The notes under the pieces were generated by a model. That model was not told the origin of the DNA. It saw nothing but the letters and a program-made list of their open reading frames with translations, and made no database searches. The translations under genes were made by a program, and so were the position numbers. This document shows, one piece after another, positions 1-8,981 of a stretch of DNA of 46,689 bases (positions within the stretch are counted from its first letter, which is position 1; the number at the start of each line of letters is the position of its first letter). This DNA is from Nitrospirota bacterium (GTDB lineage: Bacteria; Nitrospirota; Thermodesulfovibrionia; Thermodesulfovibrionales; JdFR-88). The DNA lies in assembly GCA_021825295.1 (NCBI GenBank), contig JAKAHV010000023.1, forward strand, positions 1-46,689, in the 5' to 3' direction.

Positions 1-2
1 CG

Positions 3-455
3 CACCCCTACGGCAAGGCCAGGAAATGCTCCAGTTGCCACGGGATGGGAGGCAGGCAGGTGTCGACATCCAGGTGGGAGTTCATGGACGACCAGGGGGC
101 GCTGCCCTTCAAGGGGACCCACAGGATTGTGGCGGGCAGAAACGGCCTGCGCATAGAGGGCCTGAAAAACACCACCCCCATTGTCCCCCTAAAGGGCGCG
201 AAGCTCGCGGACTTCGCCTCCTGGCTTTACATGAGGGACATGTGGAGGGCCCCGGGGGATTTTTCGATAAAGACGGAGCCGGCCAGGTACAGGAAGTCTT
301 TGGAACTCTGGAGGCGTGCGCAAACGAGGCTTGAGGTATTGAAGAAGGACTCAAAGGGTTTTGACAAGGAAAAGCGCATAAGGTTCAAGCGGCTTGAGGA
401 GCTTGTTTTCCATAATGAAAAAGAGGCCCTCGAAGACATGAGGAATTTCAAATAG
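3..455 (+). CDS. C-terminal part of a c-type cytochrome-like protein (5' end outside window)
   Basis: The reading frame is open from the first complete codon, so the gene begins upstream of the window; about 150 residues are visible. A CSSCH haem c attachment motif lies at codons 9-13 (27-41), before the first ATG of the frame at 45, so that ATG is internal. The remainder holds a short beta-rich stretch followed by a charged helical tail (many K, R and E) ending at TAG 455. A covalent haem implies export to the periplasm and a role in electron transfer. The family cannot be fixed from this fragment; a multihaem cytochrome of an anaerobic respiratory chain is plausible. The haem motif is seen; the function is inferred. 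Confidence 0.6.
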   Translation, partial: HPYGKARKCSSCHGMGGRQVSTSRWEFMDDQGALPFKGTHRIVAGRNGLRIEGLKNTTPIVPLKGAKLADFASWLYMRDMWRAPGDFSIKTEPARYRKSLELWRRAQTRLEVLKKDSKGFDKEKRIRFKRLEELVFHNEKEALEDMRNFK

Positions 456-539
456 GGCCCGCCCTTAAGGTGAAACCCTCTCCCTTGGGGAGAGGATTGG
501 GTGAGGGGATTTTTTTTGCCGTTGTGTGTGAAGGTTATC

Positions 540-1859
540 CTATCTTTTCACCGCGGGCTGAAGGCATCTGGCAAACCATCCCGTTGCCAGGCGGGCCACT
601 TCCTCCAGGGTGCCGGGCTCCTCGAAGAGGTGCGTGGCGCCGGGGACAATCTCCATTTTCTTTTCCGCCCTGATGGACTCAAGAGCGCCACGGTTAAGCT
701 CGATGACAAGCCGGTCAAGCCCGCCCACTATGAGGAGCGTGGGGGCTTTTACATTCCTGAGCGCCTCATCTCCCGTCAGGTCGGGACGCCCGCCGCGGGA
801 GACTACAGCGCCGATTTCGGTCCCCATAATCGAGGCTGCCCGGAGGGCGGCCGCCGCCCCTGTGCTGGCGCCGAAATAGCCTATGGCCAGTCCCTCCCCT
901 TCCGGGCTTTTCTTAAGCCACTTTGTCGCGGCGATAAGGCGTTCGGTAAGAAGACCGATATCGAAGCGGCGCTCGTAAAGGGTGTCTTCCCTGGCCGTCA
1001 GCAGGTCGAACAGAAGCGTTCCCAACCCTTCGGTCCTTAGCGCGTGGGCGACGAATTTATTCCTGGGGCTGTGCCGGCTGCTGCCGCTGCCATGGGCGAA
1101 GATCACCACCCCGCGTGCGCCCCGCGGTATTTGAAGGTCGCCCTCCAGGGTGACTGAGTCCGCGGAGATAATGACATCGGAGCTTTTTGGGGGGTCTTCG
1201 GACCTGGAGGCCGTCTCGCGGCGGCCTGTCCTTGCCATTTCCTCCAGGATGCGTATGACCTCTTCATCCTGGACCTGCTCGAAGTCATAATAGTAACTGC
1301 CAATCGCGGTGAAAAAAGGGTGGATCTCGAGGCAGACGAGGTCGTCGGTCATCAGTTTCAGGGCATCACAAGTTTCGGGGGGCGAAACCGGCACGGCGGC
1401 GACGAGCTTGCCTGGACTCTCCTCCCTTATCGCGGAGAGCGCCGCCTTCATAGTTGCCCCGGTGGCTATGCCGTCGTCAACCACGATGACTGTCTTGCCT
1501 TTCAGCGGCATGCGCTTCATGCCCTTGCGGTAGGCCTGCAGCCTCCTTTCAATCTCCTTTTTCTGCGTGGAAATCGCCCTGTCCACCTGCTCCCTGGGGA
1601 TGTTGTACGCGGAGATTATGTTGTCGTTCAGGACGACCTGGCCGGTCTCCGAGACGGCGCCCATGGCAAGCTCCGGCTGCCACGGAACACCCAGTTTGCG
1701 GACGATGAAGACGTCAAGCGGCGCGCCCAAAAACTCCGCAATCTCCCGGGCCGTCACCACGCCACCCCTGGGAAGAGCAAGCACAACCAGGTCTTCCCCC
1801 CTGTATTTCCTCAGCGCCGCAGCCAGTTTAACTCCCGCGTCTTTTCTGTCCCTGAACAT
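540..1859 (-). CDS. Phosphoribosyltransferase fused to alpha/beta hydrolase (dienelactone hydrolase-like)
   Basis: This 439-residue protein has two catalytic modules. Residues 1-210 are a type I phosphoribosyltransferase with the PRPP-binding motif VVDDGIATGAT near residues 126-136. After a short polar linker, residues 228-435 form an alpha/beta hydrolase with oxyanion motif HGSGSSRHS (256-264), nucleophile elbow GASTG (Ser332), Asp382 in GGLD and His410 in GATH, so the triad looks complete. The start is supported by the Shine-Dalgarno AAGGAGGT eight bases upstream. The substrate of neither domain is known; this fusion type occurs in other bacteria and is normally annotated only generically. 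It is the only gene of its unit visible; ychF lies 298 bp away on the same strand. The domain calls are confident, the biological role is not. Confidence 0.85.
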   Translation of the reverse strand: MFRDRKDAGVKLAAALRKYRGEDLVVLALPRGGVVTAREIAEFLGAPLDVFIVRKLGVPWQPELAMGAVSETGQVVLNDNIISAYNIPREQVDRAISTQKKEIERRLQAYRKGMKRMPLKGKTVIVVDDGIATGATMKAALSAIREESPGKLVAAVPVSPPETCDALKLMTDDLVCLEIHPFFTAIGSYYYDFEQVQDEEVIRILEEMARTGRRETASRSEDPPKSSDVIISADSVTLEGDLQIPRGARGVVIFAHGSGSSRHSPRNKFVAHALRTEGLGTLLFDLLTAREDTLYERRFDIGLLTERLIAATKWLKKSPEGEGLAIGYFGASTGAAAALRAASIMGTEIGAVVSRGGRPDLTGDEALRNVKAPTLLIVGGLDRLVIELNRGALESIRAEKKMEIVPGATHLFEEPGTLEEVARLATGWFARCLQPAVKR

Positions 1860-1983
1860 AATGGACCTCCTTTTTGGAGGAAATAAGAAATATCCTTTTA
1901 ACTAAATCTTATCACCGTGAAAGGCAATTTCAACATCTGCCCCATGCTCTCCGGACCAAGTAAATACCCGCTCGCGTCATTAG

Positions 1984-2028
1984 GGGTGCGGCTGGCAGTG
2001 AGCGAGAAGCGAACCGTTAGCCGCACCC
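1984..2028. repeat. Intergenic hairpin, 10-bp perfect stem with 25-nt loop
   Basis: GGGTGCGGCT (1984-1993) and AGCCGCACCC (2019-2028) are perfect inverted repeats between ychF and the phosphoribosyltransferase fusion, both on the minus strand. Neither strand has a T-run after the stem, so it is not a standard intrinsic terminator. It could be an RNA stability or processing hairpin or a palindromic repeat; the role is unknown. Confidence 0.5.
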
Positions 2029-2157
2029 GGAAACAACATCAAAACTTCTTGCATCAGCTTGAACGGATTTATGCGGGAACTTTTGGGACTTATTAGATCC
2101 TCTGACAGGGGATATCAACGAATGACAGGCGGGAGGGGCCGGTGCGCCGTGCGTCTT

Positions 2158-3252
2158 TCAGACATTGAATCTGAAATTTATGATGTCTCCGTCCTTGACC
2201 AGATAATCCTTGCCTTCCAGGCGCAGGAGCCCGAGTTTTCTTGCCTCGGCCATGGAGCCGCCGGATTTGACGATGAAATCATCATAGGCGATGACCTCGG
2301 CGCGGATGAACCCCTTCTCTATATCGGAATGTATCTTGCCGGCCGCCTTCGGCGCGGGGGTGTCTTTTCTTATCGTCCAGGCCTTGACCTCGTCATCGCC
2401 GGCCGTGAAAAAGCTGATCAAATCCAGAAGGCCGTAGGAGACGCGTATGAGCCTCTTTAAGGCGGGCTCCTCTATCTTGAGGTCCTCGAGGAAGGCCTTC
2501 TGCTCTTCCGGGGCAAGCTGGGCAATCTCCATCTCGATCTTGCCCGGAAGCGCAAGGACGGCTGTCCTTTCCCCCAGTATCTCGCGGGCGCCCCGTACAA
2601 GGGCCTCCGCTTTTTGGCCGCCTGCTTCGTCTTCCGCCACGTTTAAAAGGACGACCTCCGGCTTTATGGAAAGAAATTCCAGGTGCCGTACCGCCTTCAG
2701 CTCTTCAGGGCCAAGGCTCAGTTCCCTCAACGGGCGCTCACCTTCGAGGGCCTCCCGGCACTTCAGCAACACCGCCCTTTCGGCCTCGCTTATCTTTTCC
2801 TTCCTGCCCTTTTTTATCGACTCCTCGATGCCTTCGAGCCTCTTTTCGACAAGCAGGAAATCGCCAAGGATAAGCTCCGACTCGATGGACCGGAGGTCCC
2901 GCAGCGGATCGACGCCGCCAAGCGGGTGCATGACTGCCGGATCCTCGAAGGCCCGCACCACCTGCAAAAGCGCGTCTGCGTCCTTTATAAGCGCGTGGAC
3001 CTTCGCGTTTTGCTTCTGGTCCCCCTTCGTAAGGCCGATGTAGTCGATATAATCCACGGTCGCATATGTGGTCTTTTTCGGGCTGAATATCGCGGAGAGC
3101 CTGTCCACCCGCTCGTCCGGCACGCCCACCACCCCAAGATGGGGTTCCCCGCCGGAGGAAGGATAGACGGCCGTTTCGAGCCTCTGCCCGGTAAGCGCAT
3201 TGAATATGGTGGTTTTCCCGGAATTTGAGAACCCGGTTATCGCAATTTTCAT
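2158..3252 (-). CDS. ychF: Ribosome-binding ATPase YchF (Obg-family P-loop protein)
   Basis: The 364-residue protein begins with the Walker A motif GFSNSGKT (residues 7-14). It carries the YchF-type N-x-x-E base-recognition motif (NVAE, within LLNVAEDE) in place of the GTPase NKxD, a central coiled-coil region, and a C-terminal TGS-type domain ending in NFRFNV. YchF binds ribosomes and hydrolyses ATP in preference to GTP, and is linked to translation control and stress responses. Length and architecture are typical, although the first residues differ from the commoner GIVGLPNVGKS form. The start is supported by AAGGTG seven bases upstream. It is divergent from the CBM48 gene. Confidence 0.88.
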   Translation of the reverse strand: MKIAITGFSNSGKTTIFNALTGQRLETAVYPSSGGEPHLGVVGVPDERVDRLSAIFSPKKTTYATVDYIDYIGLTKGDQKQNAKVHALIKDADALLQVVRAFEDPAVMHPLGGVDPLRDLRSIESELILGDFLLVEKRLEGIEESIKKGRKEKISEAERAVLLKCREALEGERPLRELSLGPEELKAVRHLEFLSIKPEVVLLNVAEDEAGGQKAEALVRGAREILGERTAVLALPGKIEMEIAQLAPEEQKAFLEDLKIEEPALKRLIRVSYGLLDLISFFTAGDDEVKAWTIRKDTPAPKAAGKIHSDIEKGFIRAEVIAYDDFIVKSGGSMAEARKLGLLRLEGKDYLVKDGDIINFRFNV

Positions 3253-3351
3253 CTGAACACCTTTTATAACACATCTTCATCGTCCCGCGCCACGTGCGAT
3301 TAATCCCGCAGTGGGTCGGTTTGCTTTTTTGTGAGGCCCGCGGAAGGGGTC

Positions 3352-3381
3352 TTGAAAAATGCTTTTTTTGTGGGACAATTA
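3352..3381 (+). promoter_or_regulatory. Possible sigma-70-type promoter of the CBM48 gene
   Basis: TTGAAA (3352-3357) is followed after 17-18 bp by ACAATT/CAATTA and an AT-rich stretch, with the CBM48 start about 50 bp downstream. The -35 hexamer is good and the -10 imperfect. Confidence 0.35.
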
Positions 3382-3430
3382 TATAAACGAGCGTAAAAAT
3401 TCCCATATAGATAGAGGGAGGAGCAGTTTC

Positions 3431-3811
3431 ATGAAGAAGACGACTTCGAAAAAGGAACAAAAAGAGGAACCCGGAATGGCCTCCGAGGAAAAAGTCGCGG
3501 TAGCCGAGGGGCTGAAAAAGACGTATCTTAAAAACCGGTCGGCCTGCAGGGTATCCTTCTTCCTGCCCGAGGAGGCCGCGCCCGGCGCAAAGAAGATCGC
3601 CATCGTCGGGGATTTTAACGGGTGGGACAGGAACGCCAACATCATGAAAAAACAGAAGGACGGCACTTTTTTGCTAACTCTTGAGCTGCCCGCCAACAGG
3701 GAGTACAGGTTCAAGTACCTTATAGACGATACCCAGTGGGAGAACGACTGGTGCGCCGACAAGTACGTGCCGAACGAATTCGGCGGGGAAGACTCTGTCA
3801 TCCAGGTTTAG
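3431..3811 (+). CDS. Orphan CBM48 / isoamylase N-terminal-like glycan-binding protein
   Basis: I place the start at ATG 3431, behind the purine-rich GGGAGGAG at 3415-3424, giving 126 residues; the longer upstream frame has no ribosome binding site. Residues 1-30 are charged and probably disordered. Residues 37-126 form one early-set (E-set) beta-sandwich of the AMPK-beta glycogen-binding/CBM48 type, with the signature IVGDFNGWD (58-66), a Tyr/Phe-rich EYRFKYLID (91-99) and W103/W107. No catalytic domain is attached, so the protein probably binds an alpha-glucan or serves as a regulatory subunit. No glycogen genes are in the window, so the partner is unknown. There is no signal peptide, so it is probably cytoplasmic. 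Confidence 0.75.
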   Translation: MKKTTSKKEQKEEPGMASEEKVAVAEGLKKTYLKNRSACRVSFFLPEEAAPGAKKIAIVGDFNGWDRNANIMKKQKDGTFLLTLELPANREYRFKYLIDDTQWENDWCADKYVPNEFGGEDSVIQV

Positions 3812-3876
3812 TCCGCACCGGCGTCTTTTTACTTGTTCCGGTATTTATCCCATGAACATGAGACGGAGGACTGCTT

Positions 3877-4296
3877 ATGGCAAGCAAGGAACTTCTTGAC
3901 ATGCTTAATGAGGCGATCTCGAACGAATTGCAGGTGAGCATACAATACATGTGGCAGCATGTGGTCTGCCGTGGCGTGAACTCCGAAAGCATAGGGGGCG
4001 TCTTCAAGGAGATCGCGATGGCCGAGATGAAGCATGCCGAGGCCATCGCGGACCGGCTGGATTACCTGGGCGGCTCTCCCACGACCAAACCCACGCCCAT
4101 TACCGTGGGAGACACGATCAAATCCATGCTGTCTCTGGACAAGAAGGCCGAAGAGGACGCGATAGCGCTCTACAAAAGGATAATCGCGAAGGCCGGCGGG
4201 GAAAACGACGTGACAACCCGGACCCTTTTTGAGGGCATCCTGAGCCAGGAGGAAGACCACCACAACAAGTTTACCACCCTCCTTGAATCCGATTAA
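3877..4296 (+). CDS. Bacterioferritin/ferritin-like diiron protein
   Basis: The 139-residue all-helical protein carries a ferritin-like four-helix bundle with diiron ligands where expected for a bacterioferritin: Glu17 (NELQ), Glu50 and His53 (AEMKHAE), Glu92/93, and Glu125 with His128 (QEEDHH). It is shorter than canonical bacterioferritin (about 155-160 residues), and the usual haem-ligand Met at the dimer interface is not clear. GGAGGA precedes the ATG. It probably stores or detoxifies iron or handles peroxide in the cytoplasm, which would suit an Fe-S-rich anaerobe. It stands alone between the CBM48 gene and convergent miaA. Confidence 0.8.
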   Translation: MASKELLDMLNEAISNELQVSIQYMWQHVVCRGVNSESIGGVFKEIAMAEMKHAEAIADRLDYLGGSPTTKPTPITVGDTIKSMLSLDKKAEEDAIALYKRIIAKAGGENDVTTRTLFEGILSQEEDHHNKFTTLLESD

Positions 4297-4364
4297 GGGA
4301 GGCTGGGCGCCTGTGCCGCGATTTCAGCCTCTTGCCGCAGGAAACACTCTCAAGATGGGTTTTA

Positions 4365-5309
4365 TCATGGACCAAGTATTTCCGGGTGGGAATTCCGCAG
4401 CGCCTCTTTCACCTTCCCGTATATCGCCGCCGGGGCACTGAGGCCGGTCGCATCCACCCACAGCGTGTCTTCCTCCCTCTTAAACCAGGTGAATTGCCTT
4501 TTGGCATAGCGCCTGGTGTTTCTTTTAATGAGCCTCACCGCCTCATCATAAGGGTACAGGCCCTTTAAATACCCTTCCATTTCCTTATAGCCTATGGCCT
4601 GCATCGCCGTTTTTGAAGGGGGCCGGGGCTGGCTGAGGACGGTTTCGACCTCGGCCAGCAGGCCGCCGGCGAGCATCTTCTCCGTCCTTTCATCTATTAG
4701 GGAATAAAGCTCTTTTCTGTCCCTTGTGAGGCCTATCTTGATGAAATCGTAGGGCAGCGGCTCCATGAGCGTTTTCAGCTCCGAAATGGTTTTTTTTGTC
4801 TTCACCAGGACCTCGATCGCCCGGATTATCCTCCTTTTGTCGGCGGGGGCAAGCAGGCGCGCCGATTCCGGGTCGAGGGATTTCAAGAGCCCGTAGAGGT
4901 CCTCTTGCCTGTTTAAAAGCGCCGCCCTGAAATTTTCATCAGCTTCGGGGGCCTGGGCCAGTCCCCTCGTGAGGGTCTTTATGTACAGTCCGGTGCCGCC
5001 TGCCACGATGGGGGTCTTGCCTGCCGAAGCCAGTCTTGCCATGATTTGAGCGGCTTCACGCAGGAAGTTGCCGGCGCTCCACTGTTCGTGCGGCCATATT
5101 ACGTCTATCAAATGGTGGGGCACAAGCGCAAGCTCGCTTTTTGCGGGTTTGGCCGTGCCTATGTCCATGAGCCTGTAGAGCTGCATGGAGTCCGCGCTTA
5201 TGATCTCCGTGCCGAGTTCGAGGGCCATCAGGACGGCCGCATCCGACTTCCCGGAGCATGTGGGGCCAAGCAGTATTATCGTTTTTTTTCTTTCCTGCTT
5301 TTTTTGCAT
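4365..5309 (-). CDS. miaA: tRNA dimethylallyltransferase
   Basis: The 314-residue enzyme transfers a dimethylallyl group to N6 of A37 in tRNAs that read codons starting with U, the precursor of ms2i6A. Visible motifs are the P-loop GPTCSGKS (15-22), ISADSMQLYR (substrate Asp/Ser-Met-Gln, usual form DSxQVYR), VAGGTGLYIKTL, AMQAIGYKE, and the C-terminal RRYAKRQFTWFKRE typical of MiaA. Length is normal. No clear ribosome binding site precedes the ATG. It is divergent from dnaE, with a 250-bp spacer holding a repeated element. Both tRNA-Ser genes of this window are at other loci. Confidence 0.95.
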   Translation of the reverse strand: MQKKQERKKTIILLGPTCSGKSDAAVLMALELGTEIISADSMQLYRLMDIGTAKPAKSELALVPHHLIDVIWPHEQWSAGNFLREAAQIMARLASAGKTPIVAGGTGLYIKTLTRGLAQAPEADENFRAALLNRQEDLYGLLKSLDPESARLLAPADKRRIIRAIEVLVKTKKTISELKTLMEPLPYDFIKIGLTRDRKELYSLIDERTEKMLAGGLLAEVETVLSQPRPPSKTAMQAIGYKEMEGYLKGLYPYDEAVRLIKRNTRRYAKRQFTWFKREEDTLWVDATGLSAPAAIYGKVKEALRNSHPEILGP

Positions 5310-5410
5310 GGATAAGTTCCTGTTTCTATATGATAATCAATTTCAGCCCGTCAGGGATTCCCCTCTCGTTCCTCAGGGCGCAGCGCTGCTTTCCCCCGTG
5401 GTTTTGCCAC

Positions 5411-5479
5411 CAAGCGAGCGAATAAAAACATAAAAAATTCCTTACATTAAGACTCCCGCGGTCGCTGCCCGCTGGGAAT
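5411..5479 (+). repeat. Intergenic repeat, copy 1 (also upstream of tig)
   Basis: CAAGCGAGCGAA (5411-5422), an A-rich spacer, TTCCTTACATT (5438-5448) and a GC-rich imperfect hairpin ending GGGAAT (5474-5479) closely match 21938-22002, with the same 27-nt spacing between the first two blocks. Both copies lie in a divergent spacer about 80-150 bp upstream of a plus-strand housekeeping gene. Function unknown. Confidence 0.6.
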
Positions 5480-5521
5480 CTTCAATAATAAAGGGACTGC
5501 GGGTAGGGGCCTTATTCTTAT

Positions 5522-5551
5522 TTGACTAAGGTTCTTTCAAGCGGTTAATAT
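5522..5551 (+). promoter_or_regulatory. Promoter of dnaE, predicted to give a leaderless mRNA
   Basis: TTGACT (5522-5527), an 18-bp spacer and TAATAT (5546-5551) place the likely transcription start at about 5558-5560, at the dnaE ATG (5560). No Shine-Dalgarno is present upstream, consistent with leaderless initiation. Confidence 0.6.
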
Positions 5552-5559
5552 TTTCTTAA

Positions 5560-8500
5560 ATGAAAAAGCAGGCCAATTACGTTCCTCTTCACCTCCATTC
5601 GGAATACAGTCTTCTGGACGGGGCCATAAAGATCTCGGAGCTTGTCGATACGGCTTCGGGCTGGAACCTTCCAGCCGTTGCCATAACGGACCACGGCAAC
5701 CTCTTCGGAGCGGTGGAGTTTTATAAAAAGACGACGGCTGCGGGCATCAAGCCGATAATGGGCTGTGAGCTTTATATGGCGTCCAAAAGCAGGCACTCGA
5801 GGCAGAAGGAGGAAGACGGGCCCTTCCATCTCATAGCCCTTGCAAAGGATGAGGCAGGCTACGGAAACCTTGTAAAACTCGTTTCAAAGGCGTACACGGA
5901 GGGTTTCTATTACAGGCCGAGGATAGACAGGCAGCTGCTGGAAGAGCACAGGGAGGGGCTTATATTCCTGTCCGCGTGCATGAAGGGCGAGGTCCCGTAT
6001 TATCTTTCGCGCGGCATGAAAGAGAAGGCTCGCGAGTCGGCAGGCTATTTCCGGGAAACTCTCGGCCGTGAGAACTATTTCATCGAGCTGCAGGAAAACG
6101 GTCTGGCCGAACAGGTGGAGCTGAACCGGATGCTCCTTGAGCTTGCGCGCGAGCTGGACGTAGAGGTGGCCGCCACCAACGACTGCCATTATTTGAGAAA
6201 GGAAGACCACAGGGCGCACGATATCCTGCTTTGCATCGGGACAGGGAAGACCGTGAACGACCCTTCCCGGATGCGCTTCCAGGGCGACGGGCTCTATTTC
6301 AAAAGCCCCGAAGAAATGACAGCGGCCTTCAGTGAGCTGCCCGAGGCGGTTAAAAACACGGTTGAGATAGCCGAGCGCTGCAGTGTGAAATTTCAACTGG
6401 GCAAAAACCTTCTTCCATTATTCGTAACCGAAAACGGGACCGGGCCGGGCGAGATGTTTGAACGCCTTGCCCGTGAGGGGCTCAGGCAGAAATGCGGCGA
6501 TCCGCCGCCTCCGGAATACCAGGGCAGGTTCGACCATGAGCTTTCCATCATAAAAAGGATGGGATACGAGTCCTACTTCCTCATCGTCTGGGATTTCGTT
6601 AATTACGCGAGGAAAAAAGGAATACCCGTTGGCCCCGGCAGGGGTTCCGCTGCCGGCAGTCTCGTGGCCTATACTCTGGGAATCACCCAACTGGACCCGA
6701 TACGCTACAACCTGCTTTTCGAGCGCTTTCTCAACCCGGAGCGCGTAAGCATGCCGGACGTGGACACGGATTTCTGCAGGGACAGAAGGCAGGAGATAAT
6801 AAATTACGTCTCCGGGCGGTACGGGCAGGAACACGTGGCCCAGATAATCACCTTCGGGACACTGGGGGCAAAGGCGGCAATCAGGGACGTGGGCCGCGCA
6901 TTGGACATTCCCTATCAGGAGGTGGACCGGATAGCCAAGCTCGTGCCAGAGGGGCCGAATATCTCGATTGAATACGCGCTTGAGGCGGAGCCCGCCCTGG
7001 GCTCCGTTTATAATGAGGACAAGACGGTCCGGGAGCTTATAGACATAGCGAAAAGACTTGAAGGGCTCTCCCGCCACGCCTCCACGCACGCCGCGGGGAT
7101 AGTCATCTCGCCCGAGCCCCTTTCAAACCTCGTCCCTCTTTACAAGAACCCCACCGACGGCTCCATAACGACGCAGTTCGACATGGGGTCAATCGATTCC
7201 ATGGGGCTGGTCAAATTCGACCTGCTGGGCCTGAAGACCTTAACCGTCATAGACAAGACGGTAAAATTCATAAAGGAGGGCGGGGCAAATCCGGGTTTCA
7301 GCCTTGAGGAGATACCGCTCGACGACAAGGCGAGCTTCGCACTTTTGGGTTCCGGGCAGACAACCGGCGTCTTCCAGCTTGAAAGCGCGGGCATGAGGGA
7401 CATCCTGATAAAGATGGCCCCCGACCGTTTCGAGGACATAATCGCGGTTAACGCGCTTTACAGGCCGGGGCCCATCGGAAGCGGCATGATTGACGATTTT
7501 TTGAAACGGAAAAAGGGCGTCGTCCCCGTTAAATATGACTTGCAGCAGTTGAAGAACATACTGGATGAAACCTACGGGGTTATCCTCTACCAGGAGCAGG
7601 TCATGCAGATAGCCCATGTTCTTGCCGGCTTCAGCCTCGGGCAGGCCGACATCCTCCGCAAGGCGATGGGAAAGAAAAAGCCCGAGGAGATGGAAAAGCA
7701 GAAGGAGGCCTTCATAAAAGGCGCCGTGGCAAACTCAATACCGGAGGCCAAGGCGCGCAGGCTCTTCGACCTCATGGCCAAATTCGCCGAGTACGGGTTC
7801 AACAAGTCCCATTCCGCGGCTTACGCGCTCGTGGCATACCAGACGGCATACCTGAAGGCCCACTATCCCGTGGAGTTCATGGCGGCCACGATGAGCACCG
7901 ACCTGGACAACACGGACAAGATAATGAACTTCATCAAGGAATGCCAGAACATGTCCATAGAGGTGCTGCCGCCGGATATAAACGTCTCGGACGGAGAGTT
8001 CAAGGTGGTTGATGGACAGGTAAGGTTCGGCATGATGGCCCTGAAAGGGGCCGGCCAGCAGGCCATAGATGAAATTATCACAGATCGCGCTGAAAACGGG
8101 CCGTTCCGGTCGTTTGAGAACTTCCTGGAGAGGATGAACTCGAAAAAGGTCAACCGCAAGGTGATCGAGGCCCTTGTAAAGGCCGGGGCCTTCGACTCCC
8201 TTGGCCATTCGAGAAAGAGCTGCCTGGGCATGCTCGATGCCCGCGACCGGGGCGACTCGCTGAAGCAGCAAAGCATATTTGGTGAAGGCATGTTTGGCGG
8301 GGGCGGAGAGACGCCGGCAGGGGCCGGCCATGCCGGCGTGGAATGGGATGAAAAGGAGCTTCTGCTCTATGAGAAGGAGGCCCTCGGCTTTTATATCTCC
8401 GGCCATCCCCTGAAGGCCTATCTGAAGGGACCGCTTCTGAGAGAGGTTGTCCCTACATCGCGGCTTTCAGCCCTGCCGGACAAGGCGGAGGTGGCGGTTG

Positions 8501-8979
8501 CGGGGATCATAGCCGCCATAAGAAAGATAAAGACAAAGGGCAAGGGCCTTATGGCCGCGCTTACGCTTGACGACGGCGAGGGGACGGTCGAGGCGGTGGT
8601 CTTTCCGGACCTCTACCAGCAGGCCGGCGCCCTCGTGAAAAAGGACACCCCTGTCCTCGTTCGCGGCAACATAGACATGACCGACAAGGGGGCCAAGCTG
8701 CTTGCCAGGCACCTGGTGCACCTTGAAGACGCGCGGAAGGCCGCCGCATCGGGCAACGGGGAGAGGCGCATCGAGATATCGTTCAAGAAAGGAGACGACC
8801 TGGCCGGCTTGAAGGAGCTTGTCGATGCCCACGCCGGGGATATGCCGCTTTACCTTAAGGTCACGGACGAGGACCTGGAAGTCCTGATCGAGACTTCGTG
8901 TAAAATCTCCCCGGATGACGTTTTCCTGAGCGCTATCAGGAAAATCGCGGGGAGTGAGGAAAAAGTGAGGTTTTTTTAA
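5560..8979 (+). CDS. dnaE: DNA polymerase III alpha subunit
   Basis: This 1139-residue protein is the replicative polymerase, DnaE1 type by length. The N-terminal PHP domain starts with [12 protein letters not shown]. The catalytic acidic triad lies in PDVDTD (399-404) plus a downstream Asp, the primer-grip region includes [13 protein letters not shown], and helix-hairpin-helix segments follow. Near residues 970-1040 there is an OB-fold ([17 protein letters not shown]). The C-terminus matches the tau-binding region only loosely. No ribosome binding site is seen; the -10 ends eight bases before the ATG, so the message is probably leaderless. accA follows after two bases, so the two are co-transcribed, an arrangement also seen in several delta-proteobacterial lineages. 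Confidence 0.97.
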   Translation: MKKQANYVPLHLHSEYSLLDGAIKISELVDTASGWNLPAVAITDHGNLFGAVEFYKKTTAAGIKPIMGCELYMASKSRHSRQKEEDGPFHLIALAKDEAGYGNLVKLVSKAYTEGFYYRPRIDRQLLEEHREGLIFLSACMKGEVPYYLSRGMKEKARESAGYFRETLGRENYFIELQENGLAEQVELNRMLLELARELDVEVAATNDCHYLRKEDHRAHDILLCIGTGKTVNDPSRMRFQGDGLYFKSPEEMTAAFSELPEAVKNTVEIAERCSVKFQLGKNLLPLFVTENGTGPGEMFERLAREGLRQKCGDPPPPEYQGRFDHELSIIKRMGYESYFLIVWDFVNYARKKGIPVGPGRGSAAGSLVAYTLGITQLDPIRYNLLFERFLNPERVSMPDVDTDFCRDRRQEIINYVSGRYGQEHVAQIITFGTLGAKAAIRDVGRALDIPYQEVDRIAKLVPEGPNISIEYALEAEPALGSVYNEDKTVRELIDIAKRLEGLSRHASTHAAGIVISPEPLSNLVPLYKNPTDGSITTQFDMGSIDSMGLVKFDLLGLKTLTVIDKTVKFIKEGGANPGFSLEEIPLDDKASFALLGSGQTTGVFQLESAGMRDILIKMAPDRFEDIIAVNALYRPGPIGSGMIDDFLKRKKGVVPVKYDLQQLKNILDETYGVILYQEQVMQIAHVLAGFSLGQADILRKAMGKKKPEEMEKQKEAFIKGAVANSIPEAKARRLFDLMAKFAEYGFNKSHSAAYALVAYQTAYLKAHYPVEFMAATMSTDLDNTDKIMNFIKECQNMSIEVLPPDINVSDGEFKVVDGQVRFGMMALKGAGQQAIDEIITDRAENGPFRSFENFLERMNSKKVNRKVIEALVKAGAFDSLGHSRKSCLGMLDARDRGDSLKQQSIFGEGMFGGGGETPAGAGHAGVEWDEKELLLYEKEALGFYISGHPLKAYLKGPLLREVVPTSRLSALPDKAEVAVAGIIAAIRKIKTKGKGLMAALTLDDGEGTVEAVVFPDLYQQAGALVKKDTPVLVRGNIDMTDKGAKLLARHLVHLEDARKAAASGNGERRIEISFKKGDDLAGLKELVDAHAGDMPLYLKVTDEDLEVLIETSCKISPDDVFLSAIRKIAGSEEKVRFF

Positions 8980-8981
8980 CG

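Noticed and set aside
1984-2090. Possible third copy of the dnaE/tig intergenic repeat
   Set aside because: AGCGAAC and CTTCTTGCATCA resemble two blocks of the repeat, but the spacing differs by about 16 bases and the rest does not align.
2059-2460. 133-codon plus-strand frame over the 3' end of ychF
   Set aside because: It is antisense to the conserved C-terminus of YchF and matches no family; high GC content creates such shadow frames.
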